The notes beneath the pieces were generated by a model. That model ran no database searches and was not told where the DNA came from. It saw only the letters and a program-made list of their open reading frames with translations. The position numbers and the translations under genes are program-made. From contig NZ_JABASZ010000036.1 of assembly GCF_012979275.1 (NCBI RefSeq), positions 124,001 through 188,000 on the forward strand: a stretch of 64,000 nucleotides of DNA, read 5' to 3'. Positions 8,874 to 17,788 of this stretch are shown here, piece after piece; positions within the stretch are counted from its first letter, which is position 1, and every line of letters begins with the position of its first letter. Source of the stretch: Pseudopontixanthobacter vadosimaris. GTDB taxonomy: Bacteria > Pseudomonadota > Alphaproteobacteria > Sphingomonadales > Sphingomonadaceae.

Positions 8874-9203
8874 ATGGTCAAGCCTGAATGGGGTACGAAA
8901 CGTACGTGCCCGAAATGCGGCACCCGCTTCTACGATCTCGGCAATGACGAGCCGGTGAAATGCATCGAATGCGACGAGGAATGGAACCCCGAACCGGTCC
9001 TGAAGTCCAAGCAGCCGATTCCCTTCGAGGATACGGAGAAAAAGAAGGACGACGACAGCGAGGCGGATTCGGATCTGGCCGATGACGATCTGGACGATAT
9101 CGACGAGGATGACGATTCGCCGGACAATGATGTCGACCTGGGCGGTGACGACGATCTCGGCGTCAGCAAGGGCAAGGGTGACGACGAGGAACCCGAAAGC
9201 TGA
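8874..9203 (+). CDS. FYDLN acid family zinc-ribbon protein (TIGR02300)
   Basis: Protein of 109 residues. The N-terminal 40 residues hold two CxxC pairs (CPKC, CIEC) and FYDL, the signature of the alphaproteobacterial FYDLN-acid family; the rest is strongly acidic, with long runs of Asp and Glu and almost no hydrophobic residues. The N-terminus probably binds zinc; the tail should be disordered. The family role is unknown. It stands alone between aroA (divergent) and tRNA-Ala, with GAGG 7 bases before the ATG. Confidence 0.85.
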   Translation: MVKPEWGTKRTCPKCGTRFYDLGNDEPVKCIECDEEWNPEPVLKSKQPIPFEDTEKKKDDDSEADSDLADDDLDDIDEDDDSPDNDVDLGGDDDLGVSKGKGDDEEPES

Positions 9204-9229
9204 TATCGCCTGTCGGTTGGTCCGTTGAT

Positions 9230-9279
9230 GGCTGGACGGAATGCGGAGGCGAAAAAGAGCCTTGCCATTCCGGCCAGCC
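9230..9279 (+). other. Long imperfect hairpin after the FYDLN-acid gene
   Basis: GGCTGG (9230-9235) pairs with CCAGCC (9274-9279), CGGAATG (9237-9243) with CATTCCG (9266-9272), and AGGC (9247-9250) with GCCT (9259-9262) around an A-rich loop. No T run follows, so it may be an mRNA 3' structure, a Rho-associated end or a small RNA element; I cannot tell which. Confidence 0.4.
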
Positions 9280-9342
9280 GGCCATAAACGGCCCATCCAG
9301 TCAGCGCCCGGTGGCTTCAACGCAGGTCGGGCACGGACAGAT

Positions 9343-9418
9343 GGGGCCTTAGCTCAGCTGGGAGAGCGCCTGCATGGCATGCAGGAGGTCAGCGGTTCGA
9401 TCCCGCTAGGCTCCACCA
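9343..9418 (+). tRNA. tRNA-Ala(GGC)
   Basis: Complete 76-base cloverleaf with encoded CCA. The acceptor stem GGGGCCT pairs with AGGCTCC including one G-T pair; the D arm has AGCTCAGCTGGGAGAGC; the anticodon stem CCTGC/GCAGG encloses ATGGCAT, giving anticodon GGC; the T arm has GGTTCGATCC. The G3-U70 pair is the alanine identity element. A strong terminator lies about 60 bases downstream. Confidence 0.97.
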
Positions 9419-9474
9419 TCATTTTCATGTTATGAAGGTGATGGTTACAGATTGCAGTCGGCCGAATGGCCGCG

Positions 9475-9509
9475 CGCCAGCCGACGAGGTTTCGTCCGCT
9501 GGCGTTTTT
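9475..9509 (+). terminator. Intrinsic terminator after tRNA-Ala
   Basis: CGCCAGC (9475-9481) pairs with GCTGGCG (9498-9504), and inside it GACGA (9483-9487) pairs with TCGTC (9492-9496), with one C-C mismatch and loop GGTT. Five T residues follow (9505-9509). This is a textbook factor-independent terminator, separating the tRNA from ffh. Confidence 0.88.
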
Positions 9510-9557
9510 GGCGTTTAGCGCCGCAAGGGCCGATCAGGCCGGACGGGAGTGTAAGCG

Positions 9558-11045
9558 ATGTTCGATTCCCTTTCCGATCGCCTTGGCGGCGTTTTCGACA
9601 AGCTGCGCGGGCGCGGCGCGCTTCGTGAGGATGACGTGCGCGGCGCCATGCGCGAAGTGCGTATCGCCTTGCTCGAGGCCGATGTCGCCTTGCCGGTCGT
9701 GCGCCGCTTCGTCGATGCGGTGACGGAAAAGGCGGTCGGGCAGGACGTTCTGAAATCGGTGACGCCCGGCCAGCAGGTCGTCAAGATCGTCAATGACGAA
9801 CTGGTCGAGATGCTCGGCGGCGAAGGTCACATCGACCTGATGCTGGAGGCGAAGCCGCCGGTCGTCATCATGATGGTCGGCCTGCAGGGATCGGGCAAGA
9901 CGACCACGACGGCCAAGCTGGCGACATATATTCGCGAGAAACACGGCAAGAAGTCGTTGATGGCGTCGCTGGACGTCAACCGGCCTGCCGCTCAGGAGCA
10001 GCTGGCGGTGCTGGGCGAACAGACCGGCGTCGCAACACTGCCGATCGTCACCGGGCAGCAGCCGGTCGATATCGCCCGCCGCGCGCTCGAATCAGCCAGA
10101 TTGCAGGCCGCTGACGTGCTGCTGCTGGACACGGCTGGCCGCCTGCATGTCGACGAAGCGCTGATGGCGGAGATGAAGGCGGTGTCCGCTGTTTCCAGCC
10201 CGACGGAAACGCTGCTGGTGGTCGATTCGCTGACCGGGCAGGATGCGGTGAACGTCGCGCAGAACTTCTCGGGCGAGGTCGACCTTACCGGCGTGATCCT
10301 GACGCGGATGGACGGCGATGCGCGCGGCGGTGCGGCCCTGTCGATGCGGGCTGTGACCGGCCGGCCGATCAAATTCGCCGGCACGGGCGAGAAGCTCGAT
10401 GCGCTGGAGGCGTTCCACCCCAGCCGCGTTGCCAATCGCATCCTTGGCATGGGCGATGTCGTCAGCCTGGTCGAGCGCGCTGCCACCGCGGTCAAGGCGG
10501 AAGAGGCCGAGGAACTCGCTCGCCGCATGTCGAAGGGGCAGTTCGACCTGAATGACCTGCGCACCCAGCTTCGCCAGATGCAGAACATGGGCGGGCTGGG
10601 CATGCTCGCGGGAATGATGCCGGGCATGAAGAAGGCCAAGGCCGCCCTGCAGCAGAGCGGGATGGACGACAAGGTGCTGGTGCATATGGACGCGCTCATC
10701 GGATCGATGACAGTGAAGGAGCGCGCCAATCCGGCGATCCTGAACGCCAAGCGCAAGCGCCGTGTGGCCGCCGGGTCCGGCCTTCAGGTGCAGGATCTGA
10801 ACCGACTGCTCAAGATGCACCAGGAAATGGGCAAGGCGATGAAGCAGATTCGCAAGATGGGCGGATTGAAGGGCCTTGGCGCGCTGTTCGGCAAGGGCGG
10901 GATGGGCGCAGCTATGCCTGGTCTGGGAGGGTCCGGTCTCGGCGGGCCGGGCGGCGGCGGTTTGCCGGGTCTTGGTGGTCCTGGCGGCAGCGGCGGCGAT
11001 ATTCCGCCCGAACTTCAGGATCTTTTCAATAACAAGAACAAGTAA
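9558..11045 (+). CDS. ffh: Signal recognition particle protein Ffh
   Basis: SRP54 homologue that binds signal sequences and 4.5S RNA and docks with FtsY for co-translational membrane insertion. In 495 residues one sees the N domain, the G domain (P-loop GLQGSGKTTTTAK, DTAGR, TRMDGDARGG) and the Met-rich M domain (about 325-450). The C-terminal 50 residues are unusually Gly/Pro-rich before ending PPELQDLF. GGGAG stands eight bases before the ATG. It heads the ffh-rpsP-rimM run. I did not find the 4.5S RNA gene nearby. Confidence 0.96.
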   Translation: MFDSLSDRLGGVFDKLRGRGALREDDVRGAMREVRIALLEADVALPVVRRFVDAVTEKAVGQDVLKSVTPGQQVVKIVNDELVEMLGGEGHIDLMLEAKPPVVIMMVGLQGSGKTTTTAKLATYIREKHGKKSLMASLDVNRPAAQEQLAVLGEQTGVATLPIVTGQQPVDIARRALESARLQAADVLLLDTAGRLHVDEALMAEMKAVSAVSSPTETLLVVDSLTGQDAVNVAQNFSGEVDLTGVILTRMDGDARGGAALSMRAVTGRPIKFAGTGEKLDALEAFHPSRVANRILGMGDVVSLVERAATAVKAEEAEELARRMSKGQFDLNDLRTQLRQMQNMGGLGMLAGMMPGMKKAKAALQQSGMDDKVLVHMDALIGSMTVKERANPAILNAKRKRRVAAGSGLQVQDLNRLLKMHQEMGKAMKQIRKMGGLKGLGALFGKGGMGAAMPGLGGSGLGGPGGGGLPGLGGPGGSGGDIPPELQDLFNNKNK

Positions 11046-11077
11046 ATTCAGATATCTATTTCAGAAAGGTATAATCC

Positions 11078-11587
11078 ATGGCAATTGCAATCCGTCTTTC
11101 CCGCGGTGGCGCGAAGAAGCGTCCTTATTACCGCATCGTCGCTGCCGACAACCGTGCGCCGCGCGACGGCAAATATCTGGAGCAGATCGGCACCTATAAT
11201 CCGCTGCTGGCCAAGGATGACGAGAAGCGCGTTCAGTTGAACGAAGATCGTGCCCGCTACTGGCTCGGCGTCGGCGCACAGCCCAGCGACCGCGTGCTGC
11301 GCTTCCTCGACGCTGCCGGCATCCGCGAGCGTGACGCGCGCAACAACCCCAACAAGGGCAAGCCGGGCGAGAAGGCGACCGAACGCGCCGAAGAACGCGC
11401 CACCAAGGCTGCCGAAGCCGCAGAAGCCCTGAAGGCTGCCGAAGAAGAAGCCAGGAACGCTCCTGCCAAGGAAGAGGAAGCTCCGGCAGAAGCCGCATCG
11501 GGCGCGACCGCTGGCGAAGAGAACGCCGCTGCCGAAACCGCCGAAACGGCCGGTGAAGCCCAAACCGAAGCCAAGACCGAAGGCTGA
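11078..11587 (+). CDS. rpsP: 30S ribosomal protein S16 with long acidic tail
   Basis: The first 80 or so residues are canonical S16 ([48 protein letters not shown]). The E. coli protein ends near residue 82, but this one runs to 169 with a low-complexity tail of Ala, Glu and Lys, predicted helical or disordered. Extended S16 tails occur in alphaproteobacteria. AAAGG lies upstream of the ATG. Followed after five bases by rimM. Confidence 0.95.
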   Translation: MAIAIRLSRGGAKKRPYYRIVAADNRAPRDGKYLEQIGTYNPLLAKDDEKRVQLNEDRARYWLGVGAQPSDRVLRFLDAAGIRERDARNNPNKGKPGEKATERAEERATKAAEAAEALKAAEEEARNAPAKEEEAPAEAASGATAGEENAAAETAETAGEAQTEAKTEG

Positions 11588-11592
11588 ACGCC

Positions 11593-12087
11593 TTGGCACG
11601 AAACGAGCCCGTGACGCTGGCCGCCGTGACCGGCGCGCATGGCATCACGGGTGAGGTTCGCCTGAAACTGTTCGGCGAAGGCGTGGAGAGCCTGAAGGCT
11701 TTCCGCGCCTTCAACGCTGGCGCGTTAACGCTGAAGAAAATTCGCAGCGACAACAAGGGCGGGGCGGTCGCCCGCTTCGCCGAAGTGGCGGATCGCAATG
11801 CTGCCGAAGCCCTGCGCGGAACGGTTCTGACAGTTCCGCGCGATGATATGCCCACGCTTGAGGAAGGTGAATATTACCACGCCGATCTGCTGGGCCTTCC
11901 CGTGCAGACGCCGGATGGTAATGCCGTCGGAACGATCGTGGCGGTGGAGAATTTCGGCGCGACGGATATCGTGGAGGTGGAGCGTCAGGGCGGCAAGCGC
12001 TTCATGGTGCCGATGACCTCCGAAGCTATACCGTCCTGGGACAGCGAGCGGCTGGTGATCGATCCCGCTTACGCAGACGCGGACTGA
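11593..12087 (+). CDS. rimM: Ribosome maturation factor RimM
   Basis: Binds S19 and assists 30S head maturation. The protein has 164 residues: the N-terminal barrel (VTGAHGITGEVRLK) and the PRC-barrel half (EEGEYYHADLLGLPV and FMVPM). The start is TTG at 11593, five bases after the rpsP stop, so it probably depends on translation of rpsP. In most bacteria trmD and rplS come next; here a minus-strand oxidoreductase gene intervenes. Confidence 0.92.
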   Translation: MARNEPVTLAAVTGAHGITGEVRLKLFGEGVESLKAFRAFNAGALTLKKIRSDNKGGAVARFAEVADRNAAEALRGTVLTVPRDDMPTLEEGEYYHADLLGLPVQTPDGNAVGTIVAVENFGATDIVEVERQGGKRFMVPMTSEAIPSWDSERLVIDPAYADAD

Positions 12088-12094
12088 CTGCCGT

Positions 12095-13036
12095 TTAGCG
12101 ATAGAGCGTGTATTTGTCGGCCAGATAGTTGCGGATCGTGGTTGCGGCGACTCCCGCCTGGCCCATGGCATGGCTGATCTGGTCCAGACCTTTCACGACA
12201 TCGCCCGCCGCAAACAGACCTTCCACGCTGGTGCGCTGATGTTCATCGACGTCCAGGCATCCGTCTTCCGATGCTGTCGCGCCGACATCGACCGCCAGTT
12301 CGGACCGGATGTGAGAACCCAGCGCCGGATAGACGCTGTCGAATGCGAGCATACCGTCGGCGGTTTCGACGGCCAGCCTGTCGCCTTCGATAGCGTAGCT
12401 GCCGCATGGACCTGATTTTCGAATAATGCCTGCTTCATCCAGCTTGGTATTGCAGGCATCATCGAGATCGTGTTCGCCGTCAGGCGAAATCAAGGTCAGG
12501 TCGCGTGTATAGCCGCGCAGGAACAGCGCCTCCGCCGTCCCGTGATCGCCCGTGCCGATGACGGCGACCTTCCTGTCCGTCACCTCGTAACCGTCGCAGA
12601 TCGGGCAGTAGCGCAGCAGGCCGCGTTCCAGTGCCGCATCGTGCAGATCGTCCGCCATTTCGGGCGGGTGGCGATTGAAAACGCCGGTCGCGATCAACAC
12701 GGTGCGGGCCTTGACTGTTCGTTCCCCGGTGGTGACTTCGAAAAACTGGCCGTCTTTCCTGAGGCTCTCAACCCGCCTCTCTTCGCGAACAGCGCCGAAC
12801 TCCGCCGCCTGCTGCTGCATCAGCGCCAGCAGGGCAGTGCCCCTGATGCCGCCGGGATAGCCGGCATGATTATGCGTGCGGGGGATCAGGGCCGCACGCG
12901 AAGTGCCGCAATCGAACAGCCGGATGGAGAGGTGGAACCGGGCCAGATATATCGCCGCCGTCAGCCCGGCTGGTCCGGCACCGATTATGATGCAATCGTC
13001 CACATGGACAGTGTCCGATTTGCCTTCAGCATCCAT
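12095..13036 (-). CDS. Thioredoxin-reductase-like FAD/NAD(P) oxidoreductase
   Basis: Two-domain flavoprotein of 313 residues. The FAD-binding GAGPAG sits at residues 19-24, a redox CPIC pair at 144-147, the NAD(P) Rossmann motif GTGDHG at about 162-167, and the C-terminal FAD motif LFAAGDVV. This matches the thioredoxin reductase/class-II disulfide oxidoreductase superfamily, though the partner need not be thioredoxin. The frame is open to 13090, but ATG at 13036 has AGGAA just upstream. It lies in reverse between rimM and trmD, its start only 52 bases from that of trmD. Confidence 0.82.
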   Translation of the reverse strand: MDAEGKSDTVHVDDCIIIGAGPAGLTAAIYLARFHLSIRLFDCGTSRAALIPRTHNHAGYPGGIRGTALLALMQQQAAEFGAVREERRVESLRKDGQFFEVTTGERTVKARTVLIATGVFNRHPPEMADDLHDAALERGLLRYCPICDGYEVTDRKVAVIGTGDHGTAEALFLRGYTRDLTLISPDGEHDLDDACNTKLDEAGIIRKSGPCGSYAIEGDRLAVETADGMLAFDSVYPALGSHIRSELAVDVGATASEDGCLDVDEHQRTSVEGLFAAGDVVKGLDQISHAMGQAGVAATTIRNYLADKYTLYR

Positions 13037-13088
13037 TTTCCTGCCCATCCGCTTGCCAAATCCCTTTCCTGAGGGCCATGGCGTGCCC

Positions 13089-13835
13089 ATGTCCTTTGCC
13101 GCAACCGTTCTAACGCTTTATCCGGAAATGTTCCCCGGACCTCTCGGCCATTCGCTCGCCGGCCGGGCGCTGGAGGACGGGCGCTGGACGCTCGATACAG
13201 TGCAGATCCGTGACTTTGCAAGCGACCGGCATCGCACCGTGGATGATACGCCCGCAGGCGGCGGTGCGGGCATGGTGCTGAAGGCGGATGTGCTGGGTGC
13301 GGCGGTGGATCACGCCATTGCGCGCCAGCCGGATGCCCCCGTTCTCGCCATGACGCCGCGGGGCCAGCCGATTACCCAGGCGCGGATCCGCTCGCTGGTG
13401 CAGGGTGCGGGCGTGACGCTGCTGTGTGGCCGCTTCGAAGGGTTCGACGAAAGGATTTTCGCCGCCCGCCCGATCGAGGAGGTCTCGCTGGCCGATATCG
13501 TGCTGTCGGGTGGCGAGATGGCGGCCCTGTCGATACTGGATGCTTGCATTCGGCTGCTGCCCGGCGTAATGGGCGCGGCTTCCAGCGGTGTCGAGGAATC
13601 CTTCGAGGAAGGGCTGCTCGAACATCCGCAATATACCCGCCCTGTGGAATGGGAAGGGCGCATGATCCCCGAAGTGCTGCGATCGGGGGATCATGCGAAG
13701 ATCGCAGGCTGGCGCAAGGCCATGTCCGAAGATCATACTCGGTTACGCAGGCCGGACCTTTGGGAACGCCATGGTGGCGTTCGGGCCCGACCTGCCTCTG
13801 GCGTGCGGCATGAAGATAAGGAAGCGGACCAGTGA
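13089..13835 (+). CDS. trmD: tRNA (guanine-N1)-methyltransferase TrmD
   Basis: Adds m1G37 to tRNAs with G at position 36, preventing frameshifts. The 248-residue protein shows the SPOUT knot elements: [13 protein letters not shown] and [14 protein letters not shown], and the N-terminal start VLTLYPEMF. The C-terminal domain includes HPQYTRP and the usual WRRKDLW-like ending. The ATG at 13089 lies upstream of the family N-terminus by only a few residues. Its stop overlaps the rplS GTG start (GTGA), so the pair is translationally coupled. Confidence 0.94.
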   Translation: MSFAATVLTLYPEMFPGPLGHSLAGRALEDGRWTLDTVQIRDFASDRHRTVDDTPAGGGAGMVLKADVLGAAVDHAIARQPDAPVLAMTPRGQPITQARIRSLVQGAGVTLLCGRFEGFDERIFAARPIEEVSLADIVLSGGEMAALSILDACIRLLPGVMGAASSGVEESFEEGLLEHPQYTRPVEWEGRMIPEVLRSGDHAKIAGWRKAMSEDHTRLRRPDLWERHGGVRARPASGVRHEDKEADQ

Positions 13836-14209
13836 ATCTGATCCAGACCCTCGAAGCCGAAGCAATCGGCGCCCTTTCCGCGGGCAAGGAAATCCCCGAA
13901 TTCCGCGCTGGCGATACCGTCCGCGTCGGTGTGCGCGTTGTCGAAGGCACGCGTGAACGTGTCCAGAATTTCGAAGGCGTTGTCATCGCCCGCTCCAATC
14001 GCGGCATGGGCAGCAACTTCACCGTCCGCAAGATGAGCTTCGGCGAAGGCGTGGAGCGTGTGTTCCCGCTCTACTCGCCCATCATCGACAGCCTGACGGT
14101 CGTGCGCCGCGGCATCGTGCGCCGGGCCAAGCTGTATTATCTGCGCGGCCGCACCGGCAAGCGCGCGCGTATCGCGGAACGCCGCGACAACGCGCCCAAG
14201 GGCAGCTGA
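13832..14209 (+). CDS. rplS: 50S ribosomal protein L19
   Basis: Large-subunit protein at the 30S-50S interface. The 125 residues include [27 protein letters not shown] and [17 protein letters not shown], all family signatures. The start is GTG, overlapping the trmD stop. A long hairpin with a T run follows, closing the transcript. Confidence 0.95.
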   Translation: MNLIQTLEAEAIGALSAGKEIPEFRAGDTVRVGVRVVEGTRERVQNFEGVVIARSNRGMGSNFTVRKMSFGEGVERVFPLYSPIIDSLTVVRRGIVRRAKLYYLRGRTGKRARIAERRDNAPKGS

Positions 14210-14240
14210 GAACCGACTGCTGCTTATTGGCGGTCGTTTG

Positions 14241-14280
14241 AAAAAGGGGCGTTCCGGCTTTATGGCTGGGGCGCCTTTTT
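14241..14280 (+). terminator. Intrinsic terminator of trmD-rplS
   Basis: An A-rich left arm (AAAAAGGGGCG, 14241-14251) pairs with GCGCCTTTTT (14271-14280) with a small bulge; inside, CCGGC pairs with GCTGG around TTTATG. The right arm ends in five T residues. It lies about 30 bases after rplS. Confidence 0.82.
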
Positions 14281-14343
14281 GCATTTGGGCGCCCTTTGGC
14301 CAACAGGACCCGGTTCAGCCGTTCTCTCCCGGACACTTTATCC

Positions 14344-16644
14344 ATGACGATCCGCAATCTCCATCTGCTTGCCGCCGTATGCGCTGCGCCCTGGGCGCTT
14401 ATGGCATTCGGCCAGCCCCTTTCCGCGCAGGAAACGCCCATGTCCGACCGATCCGATGCCGCATCCGCTCCGGCCACCGCTGCGGGCGAGCTGGACTTTG
14501 CGCGCGTCTTTGCCAGTCCCTCGCTCGACGGCGCTGCGCCGCGCGGGGTAAAGCTGTCGCCGGATGGGCGTTACCTGACCCTGCTGCGGAACCGCGAAAC
14601 CGATCGGGAGCGCTACGATCTCTGGGCCTATGACCGCGAGACGGAAGACTGGCGGATGCTGGTCGACAGCGAAAAGCTGGGATCCGGCCGTGCGCTCTCC
14701 GAAGCTGAGAAGATGCAGCGCGAGAGGCTGCGGATCGGCAGCCTGAAGGGCATTGTCAACTATGAGTGGGCGGCGGATGGCGAGGGGCTGCTGGTGCCGG
14801 TGGAGGGGGACCTCTATTACGCCGCGCTGGATGGCAACGTTCGCCGCCTGACCAATACCGAGGCGGGCGAACTCAACCCCGCGCTCAGCCCCCGTGGCGG
14901 TTTCGTGTCGTTCGTGCGCGATGGCAGGCTGTTTACCGGCCAGCTTGGCGGCGCCGAACCCGTCGCCATCACGCCGCCCGAAACGGCAGGCACCGTCCAC
15001 TGGGGCGAAGCCGAATTCGTCGCGCAGGAGGAAATCGGCCGCCGCACGGGCTATTGGTGGAACCCCGACGACAGGCGCATCGCCGTCGCCCGGTTCGACG
15101 AAGAACCCGTTGCAACGGTCACCCGTGCCGCGATCGGCGCGGAGGGCACCGAAACCTTCGAGCAGCGCTATCCCCTCGCCGGAACGGCCAATGTCGACAT
15201 CGCCCTTTTTATCATGGACCCAGATGGGACGGAGCGGGTGCAGGTGGACCTCGGCAACGAGCGCGATATCTATCTGGCGCGGGTCGACTGGGCACCGGAT
15301 GGCCGCACCCTCTATGTCCAGCGCCAGAACCGCGAACAGACCCGGCTGGACATGCTGGCTGTCGATCCGGCGACCGGCGCGTCGCGGGTTCTGTTCACCG
15401 AGGAAAGCGCGCCGCGTAGCTGGATCAATCTGACCGACAATTACCGTTTCCTGAAAGACGGCTCGCTCATCTGGTGGTCGGAAAGGGGCGGGTTCGGCCA
15501 TCTCTATCATTTGACCGATGGTGACTTCCGCCCGCTGACCTCCGGCGACTGGATGGTGACCGACCTCGTCGGCGTGGACGAGGAGGCAGGCCGCGTCTTT
15601 TTTACCGCCACGAAGGATGACATCCTGGCGACGCAGATATACGCGCTCGATCTTGCTGCGCCTGGAAATGTGCAGCGCCTCAGCGATCCGGAGTTCGTGA
15701 ATACTGCTGACATGGACAGCGCCGGGCGAACGCTGATCGTGCAGCGGTCCAATCATACGCAGCCGCCGCAAAGCTATCTCGCCGATACAAGCGGAAACCG
15801 CCTCGCCTGGATTGCTGAAAACCGCATCGATGCGGATCACCCTTACGCGCCTTATCTGGCCAGCCATCGTCCGGCGGAATTCGGCACGATCGAGGGGCCG
15901 GACGGCACTCCGCTGCATTATCGCATGGTCCGCCCGGAGCCTGTAGAGGGTGAGAAGCGTCCGGTCCTGTTCTATCACTACGGCGGTCCGCACGCTCAGG
16001 TCGTGACGCGGCGCTGGCGAGGCGCTCTGGAGCAGGCGGTGGTGGATGCCGGCTACATCTGGTTCGAACTGGACAATCGCGGCAGCGCCAATCGCGGCGT
16101 CGCCTTCGAACAGCCGATCTACCGCGCGATGGGCAGCGTCGAGGTCGCGGATCAGCGCGCCGGTGCCGAATTCCTCAAGACGATTGCATTCGTCGATGCC
16201 GATAAGGTCGCCACCTATGGCTGGTCCTACGGCGGGTACATGACCCTGCGGATGCTGGAAGCCGACCCCGGCCTCTATGCCGCCGGGATCGCCGGCGCGC
16301 CGGTGACCAAGTGGGAATTGTACGACACGCATTATACCGAACGCTACATGGGCAATCCGATAACGGAACCTGCGCCCTATGCAGTGTCCGGCGTGATCGA
16401 AAACGCAGCGCGCATCACCGATCCGCTGCTGCTGATCCACGGGCTGGCGGATGACAATGTCGTGTTCGAGAACAGCAGCGCCTTGATTGCAAAGATGCAG
16501 GCGGAGGCTGTTCCTTTCGAAATGATGCTCTACCCGGGTCAGACCCATTCGGTCGGCGGGCCGATGATCAGCCTGCATCTCTGGAACAGCATCATGGCAT
16601 TTCTTGCAAGGAACGGCGTCGCGCCGGACGGCACCGCGGATTGA
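14344..16644 (+). CDS. S9 family (DPP IV-like) exported peptidase
   Basis: Serine peptidase of 766 residues of the prolyl oligopeptidase family, dipeptidyl peptidase IV type. A signal peptide ending near AQETP (about residue 29) points to the periplasm. The middle is a beta-propeller (DPPIV_N); the C-terminal alpha/beta-hydrolase domain carries the nucleophile Ser628 in GWSYGGY, acid Asp703/704 in LADDNV and His735 in QTHSVGG. The EEIG(R/F)R stretch (about residue 229) is the N-terminal amine-binding Glu-Glu motif of DPP IV. Likely removes X-Pro dipeptides from scavenged peptides. Confidence 0.92.
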   Translation: MTIRNLHLLAAVCAAPWALMAFGQPLSAQETPMSDRSDAASAPATAAGELDFARVFASPSLDGAAPRGVKLSPDGRYLTLLRNRETDRERYDLWAYDRETEDWRMLVDSEKLGSGRALSEAEKMQRERLRIGSLKGIVNYEWAADGEGLLVPVEGDLYYAALDGNVRRLTNTEAGELNPALSPRGGFVSFVRDGRLFTGQLGGAEPVAITPPETAGTVHWGEAEFVAQEEIGRRTGYWWNPDDRRIAVARFDEEPVATVTRAAIGAEGTETFEQRYPLAGTANVDIALFIMDPDGTERVQVDLGNERDIYLARVDWAPDGRTLYVQRQNREQTRLDMLAVDPATGASRVLFTEESAPRSWINLTDNYRFLKDGSLIWWSERGGFGHLYHLTDGDFRPLTSGDWMVTDLVGVDEEAGRVFFTATKDDILATQIYALDLAAPGNVQRLSDPEFVNTADMDSAGRTLIVQRSNHTQPPQSYLADTSGNRLAWIAENRIDADHPYAPYLASHRPAEFGTIEGPDGTPLHYRMVRPEPVEGEKRPVLFYHYGGPHAQVVTRRWRGALEQAVVDAGYIWFELDNRGSANRGVAFEQPIYRAMGSVEVADQRAGAEFLKTIAFVDADKVATYGWSYGGYMTLRMLEADPGLYAAGIAGAPVTKWELYDTHYTERYMGNPITEPAPYAVSGVIENAARITDPLLLIHGLADDNVVFENSSALIAKMQAEAVPFEMMLYPGQTHSVGGPMISLHLWNSIMAFLARNGVAPDGTAD

Positions 16645-16745
16645 GCGCAAGGGGCCGGACCGCCGCGGGGTTACAACTGCGCGGTCCAGCGCCTATGTCC
16701 CTGAACGAAAGCGCCAGCGGGGCGCACAAGGTCTGGAGAACGCAA

Positions 16746-17771
16746 TTGGGTTATCGCGTCGTCGTCGTAGGTGCCACCGGCAATGTCGGGCGGGAAATCA
16801 TGGCCATTCTGGCCGAGCGGGAGTTCCCTTGCGACGAAGTGGCCGCAGTCGCCAGCGCGCGCAGCCATGGCAGCGAGGTGGAATTCGGCGATACAGGCAA
16901 GATGCTGAAATGCCGCAATATCGAACATTTCGACTTCGCTGGCTGGGATATCGCCCTGTTCGCCGCCGGGTCGGACGCGGCGCGCACCTATGCGCCCAAG
17001 GCGGCGGCGGCAGGCTGCGTCGTGATCGACAATTCCTCGCTCTACCGCATGGACCCCGACGTGCCGCTGATCGTGCCCGAGGTAAATCCCGATGCGATCG
17101 ACGGATATGCGAAGCGCAACATCATCGCCAACCCGAACTGCTCCACCGCGCAGATGGTCGTGGCGCTGAAACCCTTGCACGATGCCGCCACGATCACTCG
17201 CTGCGTGGTCTCGACCTACCAGTCCGTGTCCGGCGCGGGCAAATCGGGAATGGACGAATTGTTCGAACAGAGCCGGGCCATTTTCGTCGGTGACAGCGTG
17301 GAACCGACCAAATTCACCAAGCAGATCGCCTTTAACGTCATTCCCCACATCGACTCTTTCCTCGACGACGGTTCGACGAAGGAGGAATGGAAGATGGTGG
17401 TCGAAACCAAGAAGATCCTCGATCCCAGGATCAAGGTCACCGCCACCTGCGTCCGCGTGCCGGTGTTCGTCGGCCATTCCGAAGCGATCAATCTGGAATT
17501 CGCAAACGAGATCGACGCCCAGACGGCGCAGAACATCCTGCGAGAAGCGCCCGGCATCATGCTCGTCGACAAGCGAGAGGACGGCGGATACGTAACCCCG
17601 GTCGAATGCGCGGGCGACAGCGCCACCTATGTCAGCCGGGTGCGCGACGATCCGACGGTGGAAAACGGCCTCGCATTGTGGTGCGTGTCGGACAATCTTC
17701 GCAAGGGGGCCGCGCTCAACGCCGTGCAGATCGCCGAATTACTGGGGCGGCGTCACCTGAAAAAGGGCTGA
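16746..17771 (+). CDS. asd: Aspartate-semialdehyde dehydrogenase
   Basis: Reduces aspartyl phosphate to the semialdehyde for Lys, Met, Thr and diaminopimelate synthesis. Using TTG at 16746 the protein has 341 residues and begins MGYRVVVVGATGNVG; NADP loop at 9-15, catalytic Cys132 in NPNCST, and RVPVFVGHSE downstream. GGAG lies seven bases before that TTG. An ATG at 16695 would add 17 residues not expected in the family, so I prefer the TTG. Upstream in the same orientation is the S9 peptidase. Confidence 0.94.
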   Translation: MGYRVVVVGATGNVGREIMAILAEREFPCDEVAAVASARSHGSEVEFGDTGKMLKCRNIEHFDFAGWDIALFAAGSDAARTYAPKAAAAGCVVIDNSSLYRMDPDVPLIVPEVNPDAIDGYAKRNIIANPNCSTAQMVVALKPLHDAATITRCVVSTYQSVSGAGKSGMDELFEQSRAIFVGDSVEPTKFTKQIAFNVIPHIDSFLDDGSTKEEWKMVVETKKILDPRIKVTATCVRVPVFVGHSEAINLEFANEIDAQTAQNILREAPGIMLVDKREDGGYVTPVECAGDSATYVSRVRDDPTVENGLALWCVSDNLRKGAALNAVQIAELLGRRHLKKG

Positions 17772-17788
17772 AGAAAGGGAACGCTGCG

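Noticed and set aside
9204-9557. 4.5S RNA gene near ffh
   Set aside because: I found no GGAA-tetraloop SRP hairpin with the conserved asymmetric loop.
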